Shown here: positions 11,501 to 22,668 of the stretch, in pieces
Position numbering within the stretch: the stretch's first letter is position 1
Layout of the letters: every line of letters starts with the position of its first letter
Source: Nannochloropsis oceanica
Taxonomy: Eukaryota; Sar; Eustigmatophyceae; Eustigmatales; Monodopsidaceae
Direction of reading: 5' to 3'
DNA: 64,000 nt
Assembly (NCBI GenBank): GCA_004519485.1
Contig: CP038129.1
Location: forward strand, 186,001 to 250,000
The notes under the pieces: generated by a model
Database searches by the model: none
Seen by the model: only the letters and a program-made list of their open reading frames with translations
What the model was told of the DNA's origin: nothing
Position numbers and translations under genes: made by a program

Positions 11501-12860
11501 GACATTTGCCAGTATCACTACGATGGACGAGGCCATTGAGACTGCCATAACTGCGGAGGAGGATGACAAGAAGAGCAGAAGCAAGAATAAGGGCCAGGGC
11601 GGGATCGACGGGGAGATGCCATTTGCGAAGCTTCCCTGGCCTGGGATGGAGGTGGTTATTCCTCAAGTCCCTAATGACGTTAAAACGAAAAATGTGTATC
11701 TGGCGGGGCCATTGGATGAGTGCTCGCTTTGTGACGTCAAGCCTGGACGGACCTCGGAGAATTTCGACGGGGTGGGATTGGCAGGCTGTACGATAGCTGA
11801 CACCTGCGAGGGCGATTTGCTGCAAAGTCAGGGACCGAACCTGGCAGAGCAAATGTGGAACCCCCCAAAGGACATGGGTCTGGCCAACACGTCAATCGCG
11901 GTCCTGGAAGTTCAAACCCGCTACATGCCTTTCTCTCCGACCGCCGCGCGAATCGACCCGGCAAGCGTGAAGCAAGCCGTGGAGAAGGCCTCGGCTTCTC
12001 TAGGGCTGCCACAGCGTTTCCATGTGACAGTGGCACCGAACAACGTGATTAATCCGCTTGCGCTTGACGACGCTGACTACGTGGCAAGCGTGCTTGAAGA
12101 CGTGTCGGACAATGGTGGCCTGAACGGGAAGGAGTACGGCACGTCGCTCGTGGACGAGGAGGAGGAGGTGCTGGTGACCCAGTTGCGGGAGGGCGCGCGG
12201 AAGTTGCAGTATCAAGAGTGCTCGGTGGGCAAGACTTTCAAGGTCTACATGGTAAGCGACTGGCGCAACGTCACGCAGGCTCATGTCAAGGGCCTCAAGA
12301 CCCAGGACGCCACTCAGCAGCTGATGTTGGCGCTGCAGGAGGCACAGACAGGTAGTGAGACGGTGCAGATCTGCGAGGCGAGTGTCAAAGCGGCGGGCTC
12401 GCTGTTTGTACCAGGTAGAAAGGCATCGCTTATGCAAGGTGATACAGATGGGCTGTCGAAGCCCTTTCTTGGCTTCGGGCAAGAAAAAGGACAACATTCG
12501 GCAGAGGCTGAGCTGAGGGATACTGTCTCCGGTGGCCGTGTGGAGGACGTCCATAAAGGTGAGACGTACTCGCTCAATCTGCAGCACTTCCCTGCAGCCA
12601 CACTCTTGACTGTCAAGCTGACGCCAAGAGACGGGCTTGCGATGATGACCTTAGGAACATTTGCCTCTAAGCCTAGCGACGACGCGGACGCGGTCCAGGT
12701 ATGGCAATGGACGGTCGGGGAGAATGTCAGACCGGGGGCATACTACTTGGAGGTGGCGACGCCGCAGATACCGAATAGAGGAGGGGCATTGACAGGAATA
12801 GTACAAATGGTAGATAACAGCAGGCTTGCATTCACGCAAGCGTTTGAAGTTGTGGGGTAG
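8507..12860 (+). CDS. Membrane-anchored right-handed parallel beta-helix protein
   Basis: Best in-phase model: exons 8507-8671, 8928-9195, 9448-9628, 9942-10161, 10212-12860 (1,160 residues). Residues about 20-45 (SGLLVLGLIVALTVAFAG) form a signal anchor without a cleavage site, followed by a Pro/Ser-rich stalk. From about residue 145 to 620 there are Gly-rich beta-strand repeats, for example GGTAIYTGCVFTFN, GGGVAIFTGC, GGGVTILTGMVF and AGGAVFVNSGY, the pattern of Pel/PbH1-type parallel beta-helices. The last 480 residues are mixed alpha/beta with no family I recognise. The design suggests a type II Golgi or surface protein acting on or binding polysaccharide; that is inference. Part of 10137-10392 is uncertain: 10212-10316 is homologous at DNA level to exon 4 but in another frame, so a real intron could also run from 10137. 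A 40-bp stretch at 11852-11891 recurs at 20911-20950. Confidence 0.7.
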
Positions 12861-13464
12861 AGAAGGGGATGCTTCTGACGGTAGAGAAGGACAGGGAGAG
12901 AACACGAGATGAGAAGAGGATAGGCTGAAGGCTCGGGAAGAAAGTATGAATGCAAGGAGAGACCAAAGGGGCAAGGAAATACAATTTAAGAGGCATTATT
13001 TAAAACAGTGAGTCATCAAACAGATAGCCAACGAAGGGAAAGAGGAAAGCGGGACCAATACATCTAAAAACAAGGAATCTTCAAAGTAACCGAGTCGCAA
13101 AGTCGCAACGACTATGCCTTGCCAGTTCCAAAGTGTGAATTACAGGTTGTGGGAAAAGTTTCTTGTATTTCTGTCCTGCTGTACTTGTTGATGTCTCTGG
13201 TCCACTTTTCTTTGTCCCGAACCTGCATCCTCCAGCTCTATATGATTCCCTTCCTTGTGTCAAGCCAAGCTTACTTAGTGCGGCTTCGAGGGTAACTCGC
13301 GATCCAATTCAAAATAATACTCAGGGCCCCGCTTCATGACCAACAACTGTGCGTGGTAGTAGAAAAATAATAAAGTTGAGAGACTGGGATAATATTGTTC
13401 ACATGTTAAACCCCTTAATCACTGTTCTACATATTGCATTTCTCCCTACCGTCCAACCAGCCCG
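12861..13464. other. Convergent intergenic region
   Basis: About 600 bp between the ends of the beta-helix gene (plus) and the ferritin gene (minus). It should hold both 3' UTRs. I see no coding signal and no repeat of note. AATAAT and ATAAAG motifs near 13367 could serve polyadenylation but are too short to call. Confidence 0.4.
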
Positions 13465-14205
13465 CTACCACCTCCCTCTTACTGTATTGGAAAAAATCTC
13501 CTCCACCGCCTTCTCCTCATTCAGCTGTTCCGGAATGAAGTAATTGAGCAGGAAATTCTCCGTCACATAATCTTGAGTCTCGCGCGCCGCCGCCATGATG
13601 TGGAAAAAGCGTCTCGAATTTTCCCGTTCCTGCTCCAGAGCCGAACGCCAGATGGCAGCAGGATCGGAAAAGGTCGTCATGAAAGGCCCCTTGACATCCA
13701 AAACAATATTGGGGTTCTCTTCCCAGGTGAATGCCGTGCTGGCTTGAGGGTCGGCCTCGGTCTTGAGCTGGCGCACGCTCGGCTTGCGTTTGGCAGCCTC
13801 TCCTGCCTCTGCCTCGCCGCTGCTGCTGCTGGCGCTTCCAACGTCGCCTTCTTCCCCCGCCGAGCCTGTCACGGCCTCTTCGATACGGCGTAAAGATAAA
13901 TGATCAAGAATCTTCATGGCATGGCCCCGTTCTTCCTCTGCGTGAGTCTTGCACCAGCTCGCACTCCCGGGAAGCTCGTTGTGGTCGAACCAATGCGAGG
14001 ATGCAGTGTAGGCCAGCATATTCTCAAGTTCGCGGTTGCCTTGGTCATTCAAAAGCTTGAAGAGCCGGCGGCTTATAGCGGTGGCAGAGCCGCGCCACAT
14101 AATGCTCGATAAGGGTGGGGTTCTTGTAGGTTTGGGACGGGAGAGTGGAAAGAGAGGGATGAGAAGAAGGGCTGATTGAGCTACACGCCGCGCAGTGCGC
14201 CACAA
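13465..14205 (-). CDS. Ferritin (iron-storage ferroxidase)
   Basis: A single-exon frame of 246 residues. The four-helix ferritin core is clear: RRLFKLLNDQGNRELENM (helix A with the Glu ligand), HWFDHNELPGSASWCKTHAEEERGHA (helix B, carrying the EExxH metal-binding motif; shown here only as AEEERGHAMKILDHL), then ALEQERENSRRFFHIMAAA (helix C Glu) and NYFIPEQLNEEKAVEEI (helix D with the bacterial-type EQ). Ferritin oxidises Fe(II) and stores it as a mineral core. About 75 residues, rich in Ser, Gly and Glu, are inserted between helices B and C, where most ferritins have a loop of about 20. The first 35 residues (RRVAQSALLLIPLFPLSRP) could be an organelle-targeting sequence; translation from the internal Met at IMWRGSATAIS would remove it. 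Confidence 0.9.
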   Translation of the reverse strand: MWRTARRVAQSALLLIPLFPLSRPKPTRTPPLSSIMWRGSATAISRRLFKLLNDQGNRELENMLAYTASSHWFDHNELPGSASWCKTHAEEERGHAMKILDHLSLRRIEEAVTGSAGEEGDVGSASSSSGEAEAGEAAKRKPSVRQLKTEADPQASTAFTWEENPNIVLDVKGPFMTTFSDPAAIWRSALEQERENSRRFFHIMAAARETQDYVTENFLLNYFIPEQLNEEKAVEEIFSNTVRGRW

Positions 14206-15732
<1,527 letters not shown>

Positions 15733-16853
15733 ATGGCACCAAAAGTAAGCACGACTCTTTCCTTCTCCCCTCCCTCCTTCCCTCCCTTGCTTCCTCGTGA
15801 CTTGTTCTCTCTTGTTCTCTATGATTATTATATTATTAGCTCTAGCTGACTCTCATTTTTACGATTGAGTGGTTGAGGAGAAAATTTAATATAGGACTAC
15901 GATGATATGAGAGAACCGCAGTAGATCCATGTGTCCCTCCTCCCTCCCTCCCTTCCTTTTCCACTTCTTTCCATTTCTTGCGAAAGGGGCAGACAAGATG
16001 GAAAAGAAAAAAGAGGAGGAAAAATTGATGGAGGGTGGTGACTGATTTATTCTATTTCTCTCTTCTTTTACACTACAAGGAGCAGCAGTAGGAGCCGGAG
16101 CAGCAGCAGCAGCAGAAGCAGCAGCAATTACAGCAGCAGGTGGAGGAAAACAATTAAAAAGGTGCGTTTGGAAGAAGAAAAGTAAAGCGAGAGCAAGGCA
16201 AGGAGGGAAGGAAGGAGGGACGGCAAGGGGCAGTATGTGCCGGGTCTCAGTGACGAAAAACGTGTTAAACAGAGCGTTTAGCTTGGTGAGATAAACACAA
16301 CCTCCTACTCATTCCGAGGATACCCGGACAGACACATACATATATCTGTTTTTTGGTCTACTTAGATACAGATATAGATATGGGTACAGATATCTATCCA
16401 TATCTATCTATCTATCTACCTATTTATCTATCTATCTATCTATCTATCTATCCATCTATTCATCTATCCATATCTATCCATCTATTCATCAACAATGTCG
16501 AGGAGGAGGAAAGGAGGAAAAAATGGAAGGAAGGAGGGAAGGAAGGAGGGAAAGAGGAATGGAGGAGGGACAGACAAGTCACTTAAATTGCTTCAAACGA
16601 ATACAGGGCAACGACAAGAGCGCCGCCATTCCCCCCTCCTCTTCCTCCTCCTCCTCCTCCATCACCACCACCACATCTTCCCTCTTCCTCCTCTTCCTCC
16701 TCCTCTTCCTCCTCCTTCTGCCACAGCAGGAGATGGTAGTGCTCTCCTACGCTGGCGGCCATGGCGGCAAGCGAGCGCGCCCTGCGCATCATCCACTTCG
16801 CCGAGGCCGATATTCCCGAGGAGAATCCCAAAAAGCCCGACGAGCCCGCCTAG
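15733..16853 (+). CDS. Candidate micro-gene, about 57 residues
   Basis: The last 30 codons before a TAG at 16851 (MAASERALRIIHFAEADIPE and then ENPKKPDEPA) have C or G in about 27 of 30 third positions, a strong coding signal in this genome. The frame is closed just upstream by a TAG that also provides an acceptor (GGTAG at 16739), so an exon 16740-16853 is plausible. A possible first exon is ATGGCACCAAAA at 15733-15744, directly followed by GTAAGC. A middle Gln-rich exon near 16095-16150 (between GTAG and CAGGTGGAG) keeps phase. Product unknown. Only the final exon has real support; the 5' structure is a guess. Confidence 0.3.
16391..16495. repeat. TATC/TCCA-type tetranucleotide microsatellite
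   Basis: Imperfect runs of ATCT/ATCC units (TATCTATCTATC and variants), preceded by GATATAGATATGGGTACAGATAT. It is low-complexity DNA inside the presumed intron of the micro-gene candidate. Confidence 0.8.
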
Positions 16854-17265
16854 GCAGCCAGCGAGGAGAGCAGCCTCGGCCCCCTCGCAAAAAAAAGGAA
16901 AAAAATATTGAGAAGGAGAATAAAACAAAGAAAGACAATAGTGTATAAGTAGAAAAAGGTGCCTGCCAAAGCTATGACTGAAAGCTGCTTCTGTTGATCT
17001 TTTCTTGCTTCTACTGTCGCCTTCCCTTCCTCCCTCCCTCCCTCCCTCCCTCCCTCCTTCCCTCGCTCCCTCCCTCGCACCATTCCTTTCCATCTTCCAT
17101 CGATTTCTTCCATTTCCTTCCGTTGTTTCTCCCTCCCTCCCTTCCTCGACACGAACCTTTGGAGGCTGACCAAGCCCGTCGCGATTCTTACATCCAGATG
17201 TGCCCCTCTCTCTTTCCTTCCCTCCCTCCCTCCCTCCCCCCTTCCCTCTCTTCCCCCTCCCTCCC

Positions 17266-17541
17266 TCATTTCGAGCTAATTCTCTTCATCAGCAATACAC
17301 GCTCTACACCAATACTCAGAGTCTTCCATCCCTCCCTCCCTCCCTCCCTCCCTCATCTTGAATTAATGCTCTTCATCAACGCTAGACACCGTTCGTAGTA
17401 ACCTTTAGGGTCCGCGACTGAGCCTGCCGTGCCCCACCCTGGTAGGAAGGGAGGGAGGGAGGGAGGGAGGGAGGGAGGGAGGGAGGGAAGGCGAGTTGGA
17501 TGGAGTGGTAGACCCTGTGGACTTCCTCTCATTTCTCCAAT
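17266..17541 (-). pseudogene. Decayed copies of the last two fructosamine-kinase exons
   Basis: Read on the minus strand, 17541-17491 (GAGAAATGAGAGGAAGTCCA and onward) matches exon 8 of the kinase gene (GAGGAACGACAGGAAGTCTA) at roughly three of four positions, but it lies inside intron 8. The stretch 17330-17266 (TTGCTGATGAAGAGAATTAG, then CTCGAAATGAGGG) matches the end of exon 9 including its stop codon (GCGTTGATGAAGAGCATTAA, then TTCAAGATGAGGG), but it lies just downstream of the gene. The interleaved order suggests a local tandem duplication of the 3' end followed by decay of one copy. The listed span also covers the intact exon 9 (17438-17353). Confidence 0.5.
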
Positions 17542-20151
17542 CCCTCCCTCCCTCCCTCCCTCCCTCCCTCCCTCCCTCCCTCCCTCCCTCCCTACCTGCA
17601 CCAAAGTTGTTCATGTGATGAACGTAGTGATAGAGTCTGTAGACTTCCTGTCGTTCCTCGAACCCATCCTGGAGAGGAAGGAGGGCATGGTAGGCCTTAA
17701 GAGGGAGGGAAGGAGGGAGGGAGGGAGGGAACGACATGAGGATAAAAATTGTGAGGAAGTAGAGGAAGGATACGAGGGGGTGGACATGATTGTGAAGATA
17801 GGAGGGAGGAAGGGAGGGAGGGAGATAGGAAGGGAGGGAGATAGGAGATAGGGAGGGAGGGAAGGAGATAGGAAGGGAGGGAAGGAGATAGGGAGGGAGG
17901 GAAGGAGATAGGGAGGGAGGGAGAGGGAGGGAGGGAGGGAGGGAGGGGGGGAAGGAGGGAGGGAGGGAAGGAGGGAGGGAGGGAAGGAGAGAGGGAGAGG
18001 GAGGGAAGGAGAAAGAGAGGGAGGGAAGGAGATAGAGAGGGAAGGAGGGAGGGAGGGACGCGCCTGATAAAACTCGGGGAGGAAGCCTCCGAACATGCCA
18101 CTGAGGGCAAGATCAAACTCGGCATGTCCATACCAACACGCCGGATCATGCGCAAAGGCCTTGCGTTCCTTCCCTCCCTCCCTTCCGAACCCCATTTTGG
18201 TGGCACCGCTGTTGCCTTGCCATAGGTCTGGAGGGAGGGAGGGAGGGAGGGAGGGAGGGAGGGAGGGAGGGAGGGAGGGAGGTGGAAAAAGAAAATGGGA
18301 TAGGGAGAAGAGAGGGCAGAGAAGAGGTTGGGAGGAGAGGGAAGAAGGATGGGAGGGAGGGAGGGAGGGAGGGAGGGAGGGAGGGAGGGAAGGAGGACGC
18401 ACCTCCATGGAGCAGAGAGGGTCGAACGTGACGGACTGGTTCTAAAATCTTTTCGACCTATCAAGGGATAGCGAAGTAAGTGAAGGAGGGAGGGAGGGTG
18501 GGAGAGATGGATGGAGGAAGGAAAGAAAGGAAGGCAAAAATTAGAGTTATGCTTGCGTTTTGTTCACCTTCCCTTCAGCCCTCCAGCCCTCCAGCCCTCC
18601 CTCCTTCCCTCCCTTCCTCCTTTTCTCCCTTCATTCCTCCCTCCCTCCCTCACCTTGAACAGCAGCCTCTCCACATTTCTTCCTCCAAAGACCCCCTCCA
18701 ACTCCTTCCCTCCCCCCTTCCCTTTTTGCCCCGCTATTCGGAGTTGAGGCGCGAGTCGTTTATGGATAAAGAACGAACAGAAGTCCTCCCCCCACTCGTT
18801 CGCCTGCTCGGTCATGCCTGGAGAGAGGGAGGGAGGGAGGGAGAGAAGGAGGGAGGGAGGGTGGGCGGGGATGGATGGAATGACGGGTCTTGATTTGACG
18901 AGGCGAGTACCATGAGGAGGAGGGAAGGGAGGGGGGGAGGGAGGAAGGGAAGGAAGGGACGTACCGAGGTAGTTGTTGTTTTGGAAGCCGTAATGCTCTC
19001 CCATAAAGGGCAAGGGAGCCATATGAAGACGTGCTAGGCTGTCGCCTAGGTCGGTGGCGACACTCTGGAGGGGAGGGAGGGAGGGAGGGAGGGGTTGGAA
19101 AGGGGGGAAACCGTTTTTTTGGTTGCTTATCTGGATGGGCTGAATAAGCTTGAGCTCGAGACGACTGAGAGAGATGGAGGGAGGAGAAAGGGAGGGACGA
19201 ATGGACAGGGGGAGAAGGGAGGACCGCAATGTGGGAAGGAGGGAGGGAGGGCGGGATGGAGGGAGGTCTTACCTTGATGGAGGGACCAAAGGGTACGGGC
19301 TCCATGTACTCCATAGCCAGGAATGAATGACCGTCTTGGAGAAGCCCACTCATATAGGGACGAGGGACCCTGAGAGTATCAGTGGCCGCTAGTACACGCA
19401 GACTTTCGAATTCCGATTGGAAATTTTGGATGAACCCGAAGCGATGGTTGATCTTGATATTTGTTTGGGGGGAAGGGAGGGAGAGAGGGTTAGGCACAGT
19501 GCTGTTGTAGCGGATTATAGAGGCGATAAACAAATAAACGTGAGAGGCGTCAGTGGTGGTAGACATAGCCAAAGTTCTACTCCTGAATGAAGCCTGTGGG
19601 CCAAAGCAATGGATCATCTGAGGGAGGGGAAGGAAGGGAGGGGGGGGGGGAGGCGGGAAGGAGGGAGGGGAGACTGTTCACTTACTTTGACGAAGACTGG
19701 ACCGGCATCCGACGTGTCAAAGCGGTAATGCTGATTCTACATGTCCAAACGATGCAAAGAAAGATTTATGCGATTCATCGATGAGGTTGAGAATTACCAC
19801 CGCAGAGCGACAGGAAACCTCCCCTACTATCCCCCCTGCCCGTCCTTTTTTCCTTTGCGTACTTACGTGTAACCCAGGCCCAAGGCTTCTGTCTTGCACG
19901 AGGTGTGTTTTGCCTAGCCCAGCTTCGTCTAATTTCGTGGCGATTTCTCTCAGCACGGGTTCGTTTAGTGTAAGGCGCTCGGCTGAGGAAAGGATGGGGC
20001 GTGCGTAGAGAGGCAGGCAGGAGGACGAGGGCGAGCCGGAGGAGGACGGGAGGGAGACAAAGGCATCGACGATGACGACCCAGGGAGAGATAAAGAGAGC
20101 TAGGAGGAGGGGAATAAGCAAAAGAGCAAAGAGACGTGGTGGTGGTTGCAT
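17353..20151 (-). CDS. Fructosamine-3-kinase / ketosamine kinase, probably plastid-targeted
   Basis: Nine exons (20151-19867, 19730-19686, 19452-19273, 19064-18965, 18817-18654, 18457-18403, 18227-18064, 17695-17596, 17438-17353) give 392 residues in phase. The enzyme phosphorylates ketoamines on glycated proteins so that the sugar falls off. Landmarks in order: FDTSDAGPVFVK with the ATP-binding Lys; FESLRVLAATDTLRVPRPYM; SFLAMEYMEPVPFG; LGDSLARLHM; NEWGEDFCSFF; LLHGDLWQGN (catalytic Asp in HGD); DPACWYGHAEFDLALSGMFG (metal-binding Asp first); and EERQEVYRLYHYVHHMNNFG. The start MQPPPRLFALLLIPLLLALF followed by VDAFVSLP looks like the signal peptide plus (A)F motif of heterokont plastid preproteins. 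The Cys of the usual GGGCIN P-loop is absent (GPGLHHYRF here). Intron 7 starts with GC (GCGCGT). Confidence 0.92.
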
Positions 20152-20764
20152 GGTGTGCCTGTTGGGGAGGGGAATGAGGGGACGAATGAGGAGGGTTGGG
20201 GCGTGTGCGTGCAGCGTTTGCGTTTGCCGACTTCAACTTCGATGATATGTTGACTTGTGTGGAGGTTCAATATCACACGGGGGATAAAAAGGTATCCCAC
20301 CTCCCCTCTAGAGATGGGTATGAACATAAACACACCCACACGACCAGGCTGTATATTTTAGAATACATTCGAGCTTGGTAATGGCCCGCATCGCTCTCAT
20401 GAGAAGAAGCAACTCAACTAGTAAGGGGAAAAAAAGGGACGTGACTTTGACAAAAGCTACCGTACTTCGCTAAATTCAAGACTCATTCATGGCCTATGGT
20501 GATCTCACGAGAGCATGAATTATACTTCAGCTGTTAAAATGTTTTTTAAAGCATGGATGAAAAATTTCTTAATTTCTTTCGAGGTGCAAGACATACTAGC
20601 ACCCTCTCCTTACTACTACTCCTTTTTCTGCTCGACTTTCAAGTGCTACTCTTTTTACAACTACCCTAATTTTGGCAACTATACCTTAATACTGAAATTA
20701 ATACACGTATTCTGACTTTTGGAGGAAACCAATCTTTTTGTCAAGTGGCAAAACCACTTAGTTC

Positions 20765-20890
20765 GTTCTTTTTGCCGTTGCCGCCGTTCCTACATCCCTC
20801 TAGCTATCGCATGCAACCTGCGTCCTCTAGGACTTGCATACGAGGGGAGGCCTTCCAACAAGAAATTGTTGCATATTCATCCCTTATTTT
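20765..20890. repeat. Dispersed repeat, copy 1
   Basis: About 126 bp running from GTTCTTTTTGCCG to CCCTTATTTTT. It matches 53978-54096 in the same orientation over nearly its whole length. Shared blocks include CCGTTCCTACATCCCTCTAG, ACTTGCATACGAGGGG and ATTGTTGCATATTC. Differences are point changes and small indels; copy 1 has an extra GCCGTT. There are no obvious terminal inverted repeats, coding capacity or target-site duplication, so the element class is unknown. Confidence 0.85.
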
Positions 20891-20910
20891 TGGTCCGAGT
20901 TTTACTAGCG

Positions 20911-20950
20911 AATGTGGAACCCCCCAAAGGACATGGGTCTGGCCAACACG
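20911..20950. repeat. 40-bp exact copy of a beta-helix gene exon segment
   Basis: AATGTGGAACCCCCCAAAGG followed by ACATGGGTCTGGCCAACACG is identical to 11852-11891, inside the last exon of the beta-helix gene (coding MWNPPKDMGLANT there). It sits 20 bp after dispersed-repeat copy 1. Nothing on either side of the 40 bp matches. Confidence 0.9.
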
Positions 20951-21475
20951 ATTGAACCACTTAGGCCACACCTGGCCTTATAGTCTCTCCCTCTTGGAGA
21001 GGCAGAATAATGAATCAGCCTCACATCTTATCGTGCAAAAAATTACCACGGATGGGGTGTATTGAAATGTAACTCTTCTCTTGTTATTGGATTACAAGTT
21101 GACTGAGGCTTTGGAAATAAATGAAGATTTCACTACCCGAAGACGTGAGCGACGATTTCTTGGATACGGCATCTCAAATATTCAGTTGTGATACATTTCT
21201 AGCTACCCTTATAAAGTTATTTACATTGATCCCCATTGCCGTCATTCATTAGTCTTTGGTTGAATATTTCCAAAGCACACTACAGAGGGAACAGAAAAAA
21301 AGAGGGCGGGAGGTAAGAAAAGATGGCCTGCTCAGGAACGATAAGGACCTTATTTTGCAAGCTTATGAAACGATGAGTCAATCAGGCCAGTCCAGCCAAT
21401 ATTTTAACAGTCTGGGTGTGATTTATTCGCAGGCTTCAAACCATCTCGTCCGCATTTGTTTGTCGAAAGAGGAAA

Positions 21476-21575
21476 NNNNNNNNNNNNNNNNNNNNNNNNN
21501 NNNNNNNNNNNNNNNNNNNNNNNNNNNNNNNNNNNNNNNNNNNNNNNNNNNNNNNNNNNNNNNNNNNNNNNNNNN
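21476..21575. other. Assembly gap, exactly 100 N
   Basis: A run of 100 N, the conventional placeholder for a gap of unknown size. It removes the 5' part of the aminotransferase-like gene and may hide more than 100 bp. Confidence 1.
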
Positions 21576-21600
21576 CCTCCCTCCCTCCCTCCCTCCCCAG

Positions 21601-22399
21601 GCCTTCCTCTCCGCCGTTGTCCAAGACCATGCCTACCTGGACGAGACATGGAGACTCACGCCGTTATGGAACCGAGCATTGCGGTCCGAGCTCGCCGACC
21701 GTTTTCCTTCCTGGAAGGTACGGAGGGAGGGAGGGAGGGAGGGAGGGAGGGAGGGAGGGAGGGGCCGAGGCTGCCCCGATGAGGCTTGTAGCTTGTGTGT
21801 GGTTGGAAAAAGGAAGTTCTCTCTTTTGGCTTGACTGTTTGTGTTCTCACTCTTGCGAAAGGCATGGATGAGTCCTTCCTCCCTCCCTCCCTCCCTCTCT
21901 CCTTCCCTCCTCATCACCTCCGGCCAGCGAGGCCTTCAACGCAACAACTCCCCAACTTCGCCCGAATCCGCCACTCGACCTCCCCCTTCGCCCCTCCCTC
22001 CCTCCCTCCCTCCCTCCCTCCCTCCCTCCCTCTCTCTCTCCTTTCTTTAGGTACACGGGGAGATCTACCTCTCCTGGGTGTGGGTGGATACGGGCGATGC
22101 AGCCGTTACAACCGAAGCCGTTAAACTCGCCAGTGCGGTCGGCACGCCCGTTCGAAGTGCAGGTACGCCTCTCCCTCCCTCCCTCTCACCCTCCCTCACC
22201 TTCTCGTCGTCCCTACGGCTTCGATTCTCATCTCTGTCACACTTTCTCTCGCCCTCCCCCCCTCCCTCTCTCCTTCCCTCCCTCCCTCCCTCCCTCAGGC
22301 CCAGGCTACAACATGCCCACCTTTTTCCGCATTGCCGTGCGTGATGCCAAGCTCACGAATATCCTTCTAGAAGCATGGAGCCCCCTGAGGAAGAAGTGA
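21601..22399 (+). CDS. PLP-dependent aminotransferase-like protein, C-terminal part
   Basis: Three in-phase exons (21601-21717, 22051-22162, 22299-22399) give 110 residues ending in TGA; the 5' part is lost in the gap. The end reads VHGEIYLSWVWVDTGDAA, then VGTPVRSAGPGYNMPTFFRI and AVRDAKLTNILLEAWSPL. This fits the small domain of fold-type I aminotransferases: a Trp/Tyr-rich strand, then a loop with G-x-G, then a (F/V)xRI strand that usually carries the carboxylate-binding Arg. The alliinase/TAA1-like branch is a possible home, but too little is left to decide the substrate. Intron 1 has GGGA arrays at its donor side and CCCT arrays at its acceptor side. The gene converges on the hydrolase gene 270 bp away. 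Confidence 0.45.
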
Positions 22400-22668
22400 A
22401 AAAGTTGTAGGGAGGGAATAGAGAAGCAAGTAGCGAACCACAGAGAAGAGGGAGGGAGGGTGGGGGGGATGGAGGGCTGGAAGGGATTTACAACGGACAT
22501 AACAAGGGAAGGAGGGGTAGATGGATGAAGGGAGAAACAACAACTGGAAAGCAAGAAATAAAATACCAACAAGAGGAAGAAACAAACAAAAAGCAGTTTT
22601 CAAATTCAAAAATTTAAAATTCAAACCTGCCCACTGTGCCTTTCTTTATATATTTATGATGAATTCAT
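22400..22668. other. Short convergent intergenic region
   Basis: Two stop codons face each other across about 270 bp, which should hold both 3' UTRs. The sequence has an A-rich stretch (22530-22620) and TTTATATATTTATGATG near 22645. No gene is seen. Confidence 0.5.

Larger units (their letters stand above)
20152..21475. other. AT-rich intergenic region containing a dispersed repeat
   Basis: AT-rich compared with the flanking genes, up to the first N gap. It holds the kinase promoter side (20152-20400), a dispersed repeat (20765-20890) and a 40-bp exon copy (20911-20950). From 21256 a frame of about 70 codons (QREQKKRGREVRKDGLLRND onward) leads into the gap. It may be an exon of the aminotransferase-like gene, but it has no motif and its codon use is AT-rich, so I leave it uncalled. 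Confidence 0.4.

Noticed and set aside
17611-18464. Two long minus frames of about 255-265 codons of SLPPS repeats
   Set aside because: They are the translated (CCCT)n introns of the fructosamine kinase gene; the real exons inside were identified by family motifs and phase.
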